DNA from: Nostoc sp. GT001
GTDB lineage: Bacteria > Cyanobacteriota > Cyanobacteriia > Cyanobacteriales > Nostocaceae
Direction of reading: 5' to 3'
NCBI RefSeq assembly: GCF_030382115.1
Contig: NZ_JAUDRJ010000003.1
Span: 2,787,452-2,795,084 of the forward strand
Length of the DNA: 7,633 nucleotides
Part shown: positions 1 through 5,744 of the stretch, piece by piece
How positions within the stretch are numbered: the first letter of the stretch is position 1
Layout of the letters: each line of letters starts with the position of its first letter
The notes under the pieces: generated by a model
Seen by the model: the letters and a program-made list of their open reading frames with translations, nothing else
What the model was told of the DNA's origin: nothing
Databases searched by the model: none
Program-made: the position numbers and the translations under genes

Positions 1-336
1 GGGGCTTACGATCAAGTTCCCGTGGTGTTGGTTGATTTTATAGATCAAACAACAATAGCACAGGGAGCACCAGCAGTAACATGCTCTACTAACTTTAGTC
101 AAGTTCCAGTAGCAGCAACTAGTGTTAGAACAGGATTCTATGCTTGTATAAATTCAGTTAGCACAGATAATAGAAGTGCTGCGGAAGTTTATTTGAGAGG
201 TAATGCACAAGCTCGCCTAATACAAAATGATGAAACTAAAGTACGTTACGCCCAGAGTAAATCTAGTTATTTTCCAAGTGCAAACATTAAGGTTCAAGGA
301 AGCAGCTTCTTTTTACAAAATAGCTTCTATCTTTGA
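1..336 (+). CDS. hpsC: HpsC-like pseudopilin, C-terminal fragment (5' end outside window)
   Basis: The reading frame is open from base 1 to the TGA ending at 336, giving 111 residues. A GTG at 22 is in frame but is not a credible start, because the frame stays open to the left edge and there is no ribosome binding site. The visible part is a soluble domain rich in Ser, Thr, Asn and Gln, with two cysteines about 23 residues apart (in VTCSTNF and FYACINS), a VYLRGNAQARLI segment, and a C terminus ending in FLQNSFYL. No N-terminal prepilin signal can be seen because that end is missing. The name rests mainly on context: it sits 25 bases upstream of an hpsD-like pseudopilin and then the hpsE-type glycosyltransferases, the order of the hormogonium polysaccharide locus. 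The VYLRGNAQAR stretch also resembles what I remember of HpsC C termini. The protein would act in the periplasm as a minor pilin-like subunit of the secretion or motility apparatus. It could instead be another pseudopilin of the same cluster. Confidence 0.6.
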   Translation, partial: GAYDQVPVVLVDFIDQTTIAQGAPAVTCSTNFSQVPVAATSVRTGFYACINSVSTDNRSAAEVYLRGNAQARLIQNDETKVRYAQSKSSYFPSANIKVQGSSFFLQNSFYL

Positions 337-361
337 TAAATATTAATAAAAGCAGGATAGT

Positions 362-1081
362 ATGCCGAATATTCTTAGTTTAAAACTCTTAGATTCTTTC
401 CAGTTGCACAGCCGAAAAACAAAGCTAAAGCAGCAATATTTAGCAAATAGACCCTCTACTAATGGCTACAATCAACAAGATGCTGGATTTAGTCTTATAG
501 AGTTAATAGTAGTACTGCTGCTAGTAGGAATTTTAGCAGCGATCGCAGCTCCTGGTTGGGCTGCCTTTGTAAATCGGCAACGGATAAATAAGGTTAACGA
601 CGCCGTTTTCGCCGCACTGCAAGAAGCACAACGCGAAGCTAAAACCAAAAAACTTAACTACAGTGTCAGTTTTCAGAGAAATAGCACAACCCAAAATATA
701 GAGGTTGCTATTTATCGTGCCGATGCTGCAATCGGCACATGGACATGGAAACCCTTAGCGGCCGATGTGGGAGCCAATTCTGATAAATTTTTGTTGGGCG
801 GAAATCTTAGTGGGGAAAACATTGCTAATACTACTATTAATTCTCCTGTATCCTATCCTTTAAGTACATCAGCAAAAATTACTTTTGACTATATGGGAGT
901 TCTAACTCTGCCAAATAACTTTGGAACAGTGCCAGCAGGTACAGAGCCACCTGGGTTAAAAATAGTGGTAGCTGTACCAAGTTCTGCAAATTTTACATTG
1001 CCTAGTAGTGTAAAGCGATGTGTCATTGTAAAAACTCTCTTAGGCTCAATGCTGGCAGCAAAAGATGATAAATGCAGTTAA
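362..1081 (+). CDS. hpsD: HpsD-like GspH/FimT-type pseudopilin
   Basis: A 239-residue type IV pilin-like protein. A positively charged leader of 42 residues ends at a prepilin peptidase site, AG|FSLIE, with cleavage after Gly42 and the required Glu at mature position 5 (Glu47). A hydrophobic helix of about 20 residues follows (VVLLLVGILAAIAAPGWAAF), then a polar helix rich in Ala, Gln, Glu and Lys, and a beta-rich domain of the GspH/FimT kind. The C terminus has the motif RCVIVKTLLGSM and ends in a second Cys (Cys220 and Cys238), a likely disulfide pair. The ATG at 362 is preceded by AGGA at 354-357. The leader is longer than the usual 6-25 residues, but no internal Met or better start is visible. 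The gene lies 25 bases after the hpsC-like gene, so the two are probably co-transcribed. Family knowledge: hps pseudopilins are needed for hormogonium polysaccharide secretion and gliding. The pseudopilin call is firm; the exact letter D rests on gene order. Confidence 0.82.
   Translation: MPNILSLKLLDSFQLHSRKTKLKQQYLANRPSTNGYNQQDAGFSLIELIVVLLLVGILAAIAAPGWAAFVNRQRINKVNDAVFAALQEAQREAKTKKLNYSVSFQRNSTTQNIEVAIYRADAAIGTWTWKPLAADVGANSDKFLLGGNLSGENIANTTINSPVSYPLSTSAKITFDYMGVLTLPNNFGTVPAGTEPPGLKIVVAVPSSANFTLPSSVKRCVIVKTLLGSMLAAKDDKCS
539..546. repeat. HIP1 octamer GCGATCGC
   Basis: An exact copy of the highly iterated palindrome that is overrepresented in many cyanobacterial genomes. It falls within the codons for the hydrophobic helix of the hpsD-like pseudopilin. 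It supports the taxonomic call and has no known local function. Confidence 0.9.
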
Positions 1082-1126
1082 GTAATTTAAATACCAATAT
1101 TTGTTTAAAAATACGTAATATTGCTG

Positions 1127-1182
1127 AACATAAAACTGCACGTTGATAGCAAAATTGAAACATCATGTGCAGTTTTAATGTT
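1127..1182 (+). terminator. Strong hairpin between hpsD and hpsE: terminator, attenuator or processing site
   Basis: The left arm at 1127-1141 (AACATAAAACTGCAC) pairs with the right arm at 1167-1182 (GTGCAGTTTTAATGTT). This makes 15 base pairs with one bulged A at 1177. The loop at 1142-1166 can extend the stem by a further G-T pair and a TGAT/ATCA helix (1144-1147 with 1162-1165). It begins 46 bases after the hpsD stop and about 90 bases before the likely hpsE start. A short T-rich stretch (TTTGATAGTTTATTT) follows the right arm, but there is no clean U-tract, so simple intrinsic termination is only one option. Partial termination between the two halves of the cluster, or an RNA processing site that stabilises the upstream message, would fit equally well. 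The structure is seen directly; its function is inferred. Confidence 0.5.
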
Positions 1183-1211
1183 TGATAGTTTATTTAAGAG
1201 CCATTGATAAA
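1182..1211 (+). promoter_or_regulatory. Possible promoter upstream of hpsE
   Basis: TTGATA at 1182-1187 matches five of six bases of a -35 box. GATAAA at 1206-1211, after an 18-base spacer, matches four of six bases of a -10 box. Transcription would start near 1218, about 50 bases before the ATG at 1270. It lies directly after the hairpin at 1127-1182, which would make sense if the glycosyltransferase genes have their own start. In AT-rich DNA such matches are common by chance, and hormogonium genes often use alternative sigma factors whose boxes differ, so this is only a candidate. Confidence 0.25.
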
Positions 1212-1269
1212 TTAGCCATTGCCTGAACATAATAAAAAGCGTCATCATCAAAATATACTTTTCGGAATA

Positions 1270-2229
1270 ATGACTGATAACCTTGACTTTACTGTAGCTA
1301 TCCCAACTTATAACGGTGAAAGTCGTTTGCCTGAACTACTAGAACGACTACACAACCAACTTCACACCGAAAATTTATCTTGGGAAATTATAGTTGTAGA
1401 TAATAACAGCACTGATAATACAGCTAAAGTTGTTCAAACCTATCAAAAAGATTGGCAATGTCCTAACCCTTTAAAGTATTGTTTTGAACCAAAACAAGGC
1501 GCAGCTTATGCTCGAAAAAGGGCAGTTGCAGAAGCTAAAGGTAGACTCATAGGTTTTCTAGATGATGACAACTACCCAGTATCAAATTGGGTGGCAGCAG
1601 CTTATGCTTTTGGTGAAAAATATCCCAAAGCAGGAGCTTATGGCAGCCAAATTCACCCAGACTGGGAAGTAGCACCACCGGAAAACTTTAAGCGAATTGC
1701 TCCATTTTTAGCAATTACAGAGCGGGGGAATCTACCACTATTATATGAAGCATCTAAAAAACTACTACCCCCTTCTGCCGGACTTGTTGTTCGTAAACAA
1801 GCATGGTTAGAAAGTGTACCCGATAAGTCTATTTTAACTGGTAGAGTTAAAGGCAATATGCTCACTAGTGAAGATTTAGAAATGTTGTCTTATATTCAAA
1901 AATCAGGATGGGAAATCTGGTATAACCCAGAAATGGAGATATCACACAAAATACCAAAATCGCGTTTGCAAAAAGATTATTTGATTCCATTTTTTAGAGG
2001 AATTGGACTTAGCCGTTGTGTAACTAGAATGGTAAATATAAAACAAATATATAGACCATTTGCTCTTTTGTCTTATATGATAAATGACTTACGTAAAATC
2101 ACATTACACTTACTAAAATATCGAACTAATGTAAAAGATGATTTAGTCGCTGCTTGCGAGATGGAACTTTTTTTAAGTAGTTTTATTAGTCCATTTTATC
2201 TTTGGAAAAATGGATACTTCAAAAAATAA
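1270..2229 (+). CDS. hpsE: HpsE-like family-2 glycosyltransferase
   Basis: A 319-residue GT-A fold enzyme that should transfer a sugar from a nucleotide-sugar donor during hormogonium polysaccharide assembly at the cytoplasmic face of the inner membrane. Visible motifs are the N-terminal VAIPTYNGE strand and loop (residues 9-17), EIIVVDNNSTDNT (39-51) that binds the nucleotide, the metal-binding DXD motif FLDDDN (96-101), and an Glu-Asp pair (201-202) in the position of the catalytic base. The conserved segment GWEIWYNP (213-220) follows. The C-terminal third has several amphipathic hydrophobic stretches but no clear spanning helix. An upstream in-frame TTG at 1219 would add 17 residues, but I prefer the ATG at 1270. 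From there the protein starts MTDNLDFTVAIP, which aligns with the start of its paralogue next door (MTELTSENLDISVAIP); the extra residues have no counterpart. Ribosome binding is weak (GGA at 1264-1266). The donor and acceptor sugars cannot be read from the sequence. Confidence 0.85.
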   Translation: MTDNLDFTVAIPTYNGESRLPELLERLHNQLHTENLSWEIIVVDNNSTDNTAKVVQTYQKDWQCPNPLKYCFEPKQGAAYARKRAVAEAKGRLIGFLDDDNYPVSNWVAAAYAFGEKYPKAGAYGSQIHPDWEVAPPENFKRIAPFLAITERGNLPLLYEASKKLLPPSAGLVVRKQAWLESVPDKSILTGRVKGNMLTSEDLEMLSYIQKSGWEIWYNPEMEISHKIPKSRLQKDYLIPFFRGIGLSRCVTRMVNIKQIYRPFALLSYMINDLRKITLHLLKYRTNVKDDLVAACEMELFLSSFISPFYLWKNGYFKK

Positions 2230-2254
2230 ATTATTAAAATATTAGGCATTATGT

Positions 2255-3247
2255 ATGACTGAATTAACATCTGAAAATTTAGATATTAGCGTAGCCATTC
2301 CTGCATACAATGGAGCAATCCGTTTACCTAAAATTTTGGATAAGCTATTAACCCAGACAGCAGTAGAACACCTTAGCTGGGAAATTATTGTTGTGGATAA
2401 TAATAGTTCTGATAATACATTTGAAATTATCCAGAATTACCAAAAAATGTATAATGGAAACTGTCATTTAAGATATTTTTTAGAACCCGAACAAGGAGCA
2501 GCTTTTGCTAGATTGCGAGCAGTACGTGAAGCTAAGGGGCAGCTAATTGCATTTTTAGATGATGATAATTTACCTGCTCCTGATTGGTTATCAGAAGCAT
2601 ATACTTTTGGATTAGAGCATCCTCAAGCAGGTGCTTGGAGTGGACAGATTCATGGTGATTTTGAAGTAAACCCACCAGAAAATTTTGAAAGAATTCAAGC
2701 TTTTTTAGCTATCAGAGAACATGGTTCAAATCCATATTTATTTGACGCAGATAATTTAAGACTTCCTCCTGGTGCAGCGCTTGTTGTTCGGAAACAGGTA
2801 TGGTGTGAAAATGTACCACAGCGACCTAATTTAAGTGGGAAGCTGCCTGGTATTTTGGTACAGGGTGATGACTATGAACCATTGCTTTACATACATTATG
2901 CAGGCTGGCAAATTTGGTATAACCCTACCATGCACACTTATCATCAGATACCACATTGGCGACTTGAAAGAGATTATCTCTTAACTCTGGCACGCGGTTG
3001 TGGCTTGTGTATTTTCCAGTTAAGCTTGATAAATACTAAAAATTGGCAAAAACCAATAGTGTTTATGAAAACTATTTTAGGTAATTTACGCCGAGTATTA
3101 CATCATCGTATTCATTATAGAGGGAAATTGAAAAGTAATTTAATTGCACTTTTTGAAATGGAATTTTACTTGGCTAGTATGATGAGTCCTTTTTACTACT
3201 TAAAATCTAATTTGCGCAAAGGATTAAAAAATAAATTAGCCCTATAA
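2255..3247 (+). CDS. hpsF: HpsF-like family-2 glycosyltransferase, tandem paralogue of HpsE
   Basis: A 330-residue glycosyltransferase closely related to the preceding one along its whole length. It has VAIPAYNG (13-20), EIIVVDNNSSDNT (43-55), the DXD motif AFLDDDN (99-105), PPENFERIQAFLAI (140-153), LVVRKQ (176-181) and GWQIWYNP (217-224). At the expected catalytic base it carries Asp-Asp (205-206) where the neighbour has Glu-Asp. The ATG at 2255 follows AGG at 2244-2246 with 8 bases between; an overlapping ATG at 2251 reaches a stop after three codons. The gene begins 25 bases after hpsE and ends one base before hpsG, so it belongs to the same message. It probably adds a second sugar to the growing hormogonium polysaccharide repeat unit, with a different specificity from its paralogue. 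By family alone it would also be annotated HpsE; the letter F comes from gene order. Confidence 0.82.
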   Translation: MTELTSENLDISVAIPAYNGAIRLPKILDKLLTQTAVEHLSWEIIVVDNNSSDNTFEIIQNYQKMYNGNCHLRYFLEPEQGAAFARLRAVREAKGQLIAFLDDDNLPAPDWLSEAYTFGLEHPQAGAWSGQIHGDFEVNPPENFERIQAFLAIREHGSNPYLFDADNLRLPPGAALVVRKQVWCENVPQRPNLSGKLPGILVQGDDYEPLLYIHYAGWQIWYNPTMHTYHQIPHWRLERDYLLTLARGCGLCIFQLSLINTKNWQKPIVFMKTILGNLRRVLHHRIHYRGKLKSNLIALFEMEFYLASMMSPFYYLKSNLRKGLKNKLAL

Positions 3248-3248
3248 A

Positions 3249-4214
3249 ATGATTAACTATAGTCAAGATTTGCCGAAAACTTCTGTAATTATCCCCGCTT
3301 ATAATAGTGAAAATACTATTCATCATACAATTCAATCTGTTCTAAATCAAACTTTGAGTGACCTAGAATTAATTGTAATTAATGATGGTTCAGAAGACTC
3401 AACTTTAGATGTTGTTAAACAAATTAAAGATCCCCGAATAAAAATATTTTCCTATACCAATGCTGGCGGAAATGTTAGTCGTAACCGAGGTCTACAGCTT
3501 GCAGTTGGAGAATTTGTGAGTTTCTTAGATGCGGATGATCTTTGGACACCTGATAAGCTTCAGTCTCAATTAAAGGCTCTGCAAGAAAATGCTACTGCGA
3601 CAGTTGCTTACAGTTGGACTGATTATATTAATGAAAATGGTGAAATAGTACTCTCTGGTACACACGTTACAGCCAATGGAGACGTTTATGAAAAGTTATT
3701 GTTGGCAAACTTTTTAGAGAATGGCTCCAATCCTTTGATTCGTAGAGAAGCTTTAATCAAATTGGGTGGATTTGATGAATCTCTAAGTGCTGCTCAAGAT
3801 TGGGATATGTGGTTGCGATTAGCTTGCCAGTTTGATTTTGTATGCGTACCATCTGTACAAATATTGTACAGAATAAGTGCTAATTCAGTTTCTTCTAATC
3901 TTGTAAGGCAAGAAAAAGCTTGTTTGCAGGTGCTTGAAAGAGCATATAAGGAAAGACCTTTAGCACTTAAGAATACTTGGAATCTAAGTCTGACAAATTT
4001 ATATAAATATCTGACATGCAAAGCGCTACAAAAGCCGTTTAATCGACAAAAAGCTTTAACTGCGGCTAAATTTTTATGGAATTATGTTCTGAATAATTCT
4101 TCAAGGCTTCAGCGTATAAATTTCACTTTAAAATTATTATTAAAAATTTTCATAATCCTTTTAATGCCTACGCTATTCGACAATATTATTAACCAACGCG
4201 AAGTTAAAAGCTAA
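3249..4214 (+). CDS. hpsG: HpsG-like family-2 glycosyltransferase
   Basis: A 321-residue GT-A glycosyltransferase of the EpsE/WcaA type. Motifs are TSVIIPAYN (11-19), LELIVINDGSEDST (39-52), the SRNRGL donor-site segment (77-82), the metal-binding LDADDLW (93-99), and QDWDMWLRL (183-191) carrying the putative catalytic Asp. It differs from the two glycosyltransferases before it (LDADDLW in place of LDDDN, and no GW-IWYNP block), so it belongs to another subfamily and not to their duplication. The C-terminal 30 residues include a strongly hydrophobic run, LLLKIFIILLMPTLF, that may hold the enzyme at the inner membrane. The ATG is separated by one base from the TAA of hpsF, which indicates translational coupling; no separate Shine-Dalgarno site is needed or seen. 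Its likely role is one transfer step in hormogonium polysaccharide synthesis. Donor and acceptor are unknown. Confidence 0.82.
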   Translation: MINYSQDLPKTSVIIPAYNSENTIHHTIQSVLNQTLSDLELIVINDGSEDSTLDVVKQIKDPRIKIFSYTNAGGNVSRNRGLQLAVGEFVSFLDADDLWTPDKLQSQLKALQENATATVAYSWTDYINENGEIVLSGTHVTANGDVYEKLLLANFLENGSNPLIRREALIKLGGFDESLSAAQDWDMWLRLACQFDFVCVPSVQILYRISANSVSSNLVRQEKACLQVLERAYKERPLALKNTWNLSLTNLYKYLTCKALQKPFNRQKALTAAKFLWNYVLNNSSRLQRINFTLKLLLKIFIILLMPTLFDNIINQREVKS

Positions 4215-4268
4215 AAAAATGAAACATTGTTTAACAGCGACGTAGCTGAAAAACTATCAGAATAAAAA

Positions 4269-4919
4269 ATGTATAGTCTGGTGCATCTACCGTCTTTAGT
4301 TTATGCAAAAAATCTTTTGAGGAATAATCATTCTAACAGTGGTTTTACCTTACCAGAGATGTTAGTAGTTATTGTATTAATTGGTATATTAGCTACGATT
4401 GGAATATCCAATTGGCTGGCTTTTATGGAGACTCGCCGTCTCAACAAAAGCCAAAATGAGGTTTATTATGCTATGCGCCAAGCACAAAGCCAAGCCACCA
4501 AAGATAAATTGACTAGGCAAGCCAGTTTTCGCATACAAAATGGTGTCGTGCAATGGGCAGTTCATCAGCCAGAAGCAGGACAATTCATTCCTGATGCTGT
4601 TAAAAACAATGGCAACCTATGGCATAACCTTGAGCCGAACATTCGCATAGATGAAGAAGAAAACAATAAAGGAAAAAAGGAGACAACTTTACAAAAACAT
4701 ACTTCACAGCAAATGTGGCGAGTTTTATTTAACTATCACGGTTGTCCTATCTCTGAAATTGGAAATCAGTGTACTGTAGGCGGATTAGGACAGATAACCT
4801 TCTACAGCTTGAATGGTGGTAAAGCTAGACGTTGTGTCTATGTTTCTACAATTTTGGGGGCTATGCGAACGGGAAAAGATCGCGCTAGAGCTAACGAAAA
4901 CGACAAGTATTGCTATTAA
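4269..4919 (+). CDS. hpsH: HpsH-like GspH/FimT-type pseudopilin
   Basis: A 216-residue type IV pilin-like protein. A 25-residue basic leader ends in the prepilin peptidase site SG|FTLPE (cleavage after Gly25, Glu30 at mature position 5). The hydrophobic helix MLVVIVLIGILATIGISNWLAF follows, then a polar helix (about 52-80) and a beta-rich GspH-like domain. The C-terminal motif RRCVYVSTILGAMRTGK and the terminal Cys (Cys189, Cys215) match those of the pseudopilin at 362-1081, so the two are paralogues. A second Cys pair (Cys159, Cys168) and a Glu/Lys/Asn-rich insert around 128-148 are particular to this one. The gene starts 54 bases after hpsG without a good ribosome binding site. It returns the cluster to pseudopilins after three glycosyltransferases, which argues that export and synthesis are one functional unit. 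The pseudopilin call is firm; the letter H is from my memory of the locus order and is tentative. Confidence 0.8.
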   Translation: MYSLVHLPSLVYAKNLLRNNHSNSGFTLPEMLVVIVLIGILATIGISNWLAFMETRRLNKSQNEVYYAMRQAQSQATKDKLTRQASFRIQNGVVQWAVHQPEAGQFIPDAVKNNGNLWHNLEPNIRIDEEENNKGKKETTLQKHTSQQMWRVLFNYHGCPISEIGNQCTVGGLGQITFYSLNGGKARRCVYVSTILGAMRTGKDRARANENDKYCY

Positions 4920-4949
4920 GATATTTTTAGTTGTTAAACAAGGTATTTT

Positions 4950-5603
4950 GTGCTGAACTTACCAGCAAGCCTAAAACAGCACCTGATTATTTTCACCCGT
5001 TATCCAGAATCAGGTAGGACAAAAACCCGATTGATACCTGCTTTAGGAAATGTTGGTGCTGCCAATCTTCAACGGGAAATGACTGAGCATACAATATTTC
5101 AGGTTCAAGAATTGCAAAAAGCCATTGACATATCTGTGGAAGTGCGTTTTGCAGGTGGCGATTCGCAACTTATGCAAGACTGGCTGGGGTTGGATTTGGT
5201 TTACCAGTGTCAAGGTGAAGGGGATCTAGGTTTGCGGATGGCGCGATCGCTTTTTGATGCTTTTCAATCTGGTGCAGAAAAAGTAATTATCATTGGTACA
5301 GATTGTCCTGGAGTCAATGCCCAGATTTTAGCAACAGCCTTTGAGAAGTTACACGCCTTTGACCTCGTACTTGGACCTGCGATCGATGGTGGATATTACT
5401 TAATTGGTTTGCGCCAACCCATCCCGGAGCTATTCGTTAACATCGAGTGGGGAACTGCTCACGTATTCCAGAAAACCGTGGATATTGCCCAGAAACTTAG
5501 TTTGTCATACGTGGACTTGTTGCCCTTAGCTGATGTTGACCGACCGGAGGATCTACCAATTTGGGAACAAGCCCTTGCAGGGAAAATAGAGCGATCGCTT
5601 TAG
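4950..5603 (+). CDS. DUF2064/TIGR04282 family glycosyltransferase
   Basis: A 217-residue GT-A-like nucleotidyl/glycosyl transferase. Diagnostic motifs are FTRYPESGRTKTRL (15-28), the GDLGLRM segment (91-97), IIIGTDCPG (113-121), the highly conserved GPAIDGGYYLIGL (142-154), and a C-terminal DVDRPEDL (195-202). Length is normal for the family. The GTG at 4950 is chosen because AAGG at 4940-4943 sits 6 bases upstream and no in-frame ATG precedes the conserved core. Proteins of this family are commonly named arsenosugar biosynthesis glycosyltransferase, because they co-occur with arsenic methylation and radical SAM genes. No such partner is visible here. The gene instead follows a pseudopilin by 30 bases on the same strand and is probably the last or a late gene of that transcript. 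Either role, arsenosugar or sugar activation for the exopolysaccharide, is possible; the family call is secure. Confidence 0.85.
   Translation: MLNLPASLKQHLIIFTRYPESGRTKTRLIPALGNVGAANLQREMTEHTIFQVQELQKAIDISVEVRFAGGDSQLMQDWLGLDLVYQCQGEGDLGLRMARSLFDAFQSGAEKVIIIGTDCPGVNAQILATAFEKLHAFDLVLGPAIDGGYYLIGLRQPIPELFVNIEWGTAHVFQKTVDIAQKLSLSYVDLLPLADVDRPEDLPIWEQALAGKIERSL
5243..5250. repeat. HIP1 octamer GCGATCGC
   Basis: Exact copy inside the DUF2064 glycosyltransferase gene (codons for ARSL, residues 98-101). Confidence 0.9.
5591..5598. repeat. HIP1 octamer GCGATCGC
   Basis: Exact copy in the last codons of the DUF2064 glycosyltransferase gene, just before its TAG stop. Confidence 0.9.
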
Positions 5604-5649
5604 GGAGTGGCATCAAAGGTCGGTCAATTTAGATAATGCAAGCTAATTG

Positions 5650-5673
5650 AAAAAGTGCGTAGGCATTACTTTT
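5650..5673. terminator. Weak candidate bidirectional terminator between convergent genes
   Basis: AAAAGT (5651-5656) and ACTTTT (5668-5673) form a 6-bp stem, which a GC/GC pair can extend across a 3-base bulge. The A-run on one side and T-run on the other would serve both the + strand cluster ending at 5603 and the - strand gene ending at 5745. The stem is short and AT-rich, so stability is doubtful. The remainder of the 141-base gap shows no open frame or stronger structure. Confidence 0.2.
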
Positions 5674-5744
5674 CCATCAAAGATGTGAGCCGATGATCTT
5701 GGGGATGAGACTAAGAGGCAGAAGCAATAAAATCCTGTGGAATA

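Noticed and set aside
1219..1269. TTG start giving hpsE 17 more N-terminal residues
   Set aside because: The TTG directly follows an in-frame TAG, has no ribosome binding site, and the added residues have no counterpart in the paralogue, whereas the ATG at 1270 aligns with the paralogue start.
3794..4021. 75-codon - strand open frame inside hpsG
   Set aside because: It is antisense to a clear glycosyltransferase and shows no coding character of its own.
4215..4268. Short ATG frame and CAGC/GCTG mini-hairpin between hpsG and hpsH
   Set aside because: The frame is only eight codons and the stem four base pairs; both are expected by chance in AT-rich spacer DNA.
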